Below are positions 14,041-14,197 of a stretch of 14,197 bases of DNA, one piece after another. Location of the stretch: the NCBI GenBank assembly GCA_965372745.1, contig CBDVDM010000037.1, forward strand, positions 1 through 14,197. The letters run 5' to 3'. The DNA comes from VRUG01 sp965372745. Lineage in GTDB: Bacteria; Planctomycetota; Phycisphaerae; Sedimentisphaerales; Anaerobacaceae. The notes under the pieces are model-generated. The model was not told where the DNA came from. It saw only the letters and a list, made by a program, of their open reading frames with translations, and did not search any database. Within the stretch, counting starts at the first letter, position 1. Every line of letters begins with the position of its first letter. Position numbers and translations under genes: made by a program.

Positions 14041-14197
14041 ATGATCGCATTTATTGAAGCAACAGTTTTGACAGTCGGGCTTGATGATAAAAGTGAATTA
14101 TTAAAAGACTTGCCAATAAACGTATTGAAGATGCAGTCGGGCTTTGAAGCTGCACGCTCTTTGAAAAAAACAAAGATAGACAGTGTTATCAGTAAGT
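14041..14197 (+). CDS. Start of a sigma54-controlled gene, possibly receiver-like protein (3' end outside window)
   Basis: The frame is open from ATG 14041 to the window end, giving the first 52 residues. AGGA at 14028-14031 (9 nt upstream) and another at 14035-14038 provide a ribosome site. The fragment alternates a strand (TVLTVGL), an acidic pair (DD at 15-16), a helix (KSELLKDL), a strand (INVLKMQSG), a helix (FEAARSLKKT) and a strand (DSVIS). This is the order of a response-regulator receiver fold. Where the phosphorylatable Asp would be expected, after DSVIS, the residue is Lys, so a non-phosphorylated pseudo-receiver is possible. The evidence is thin because most of the protein is missing. 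It lies downstream of the -24/-12 promoter, so it is probably a target of a sigma54 activator, plausibly the one encoded just upstream. Confidence 0.6.
   Translation, partial: MIAFIEATVLTVGLDDKSELLKDLPINVLKMQSGFEAARSLKKTKIDSVISK

Noticed and set aside
1..14197. CRISPR array, tRNA or rRNA genes
   Set aside because: No regularly spaced repeat series, cloverleaf or rRNA-like conserved stretch was recognised by eye.

Overview
The window looks like a chromosomal segment of a bacterium from the Planctomycetota, most likely Phycisphaerae-like. This is an inference from the gene set: three PEP-CTERM surface proteins, a GTP-type PEP carboxykinase, a REC-less sigma54 activator with a matching -24/-12 promoter, and AT-leaning DNA with GGAGG/GGGGG ribosome binding sites. 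No rRNA, tRNA or CRISPR array was seen, so the placement is not firm.

Layout. (1) 1-1760, plus strand: the 3' part of topA (three C4 zinc ribbons, Lys-rich tail), then a divergent GroES-like gene and a clean intrinsic terminator. (2) 1783-1801: a run of 19 G in the gap between convergent genes. (3) 1889-3892, minus strand: three consecutive secreted PEP-CTERM proteins with unrelated N-terminal bodies. They are preceded by about 400 bp of non-coding DNA carrying a 15-bp direct repeat twice. (4) 4293-9530, minus strand: a housekeeping run of guaB, guaA, a PAP2-family phosphatase and an AlaC-type aminotransferase. A near-consensus sigma70 promoter lies in front of guaB and a probable second promoter in front of the aminotransferase. 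(5) 9738-11618, plus strand: GTP-dependent PEP carboxykinase, divergent from guaB and with its own promoter. (6) 12145-13209, plus strand: a sigma54 enhancer-binding protein without a receiver or other sensor domain. (7) 13210-14040: about 830 bp of non-coding DNA. Its first half is a patchwork of inverted and dispersed repeats. Its second half reads as a sigma54 control region: two copies of a pseudo-palindromic site 90 bp apart, two TTCC/GGAA palindromes, then a TTGGCACG-N4-TCGCT promoter. (8) 14041 to the end: the start of a gene driven by that promoter, possibly a receiver-like (pseudo-receiver) protein, cut by the window edge.

How the parts fit. guaB and guaA form the IMP to XMP to GMP branch and are probably co-transcribed. 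The aminotransferase (pyruvate/alanine/glutamate) and PEP carboxykinase (oxaloacetate/PEP) are central metabolism. The PEP-CTERM proteins would be exported and handled by an exosortase encoded elsewhere. The most interesting unit is at the right end: activator gene, possible upstream activating sites, sigma54 promoter and target gene. The direct repeats upstream of the PEP-CTERM cluster are also worth testing as regulatory sites, but I found no -24/-12 element there.
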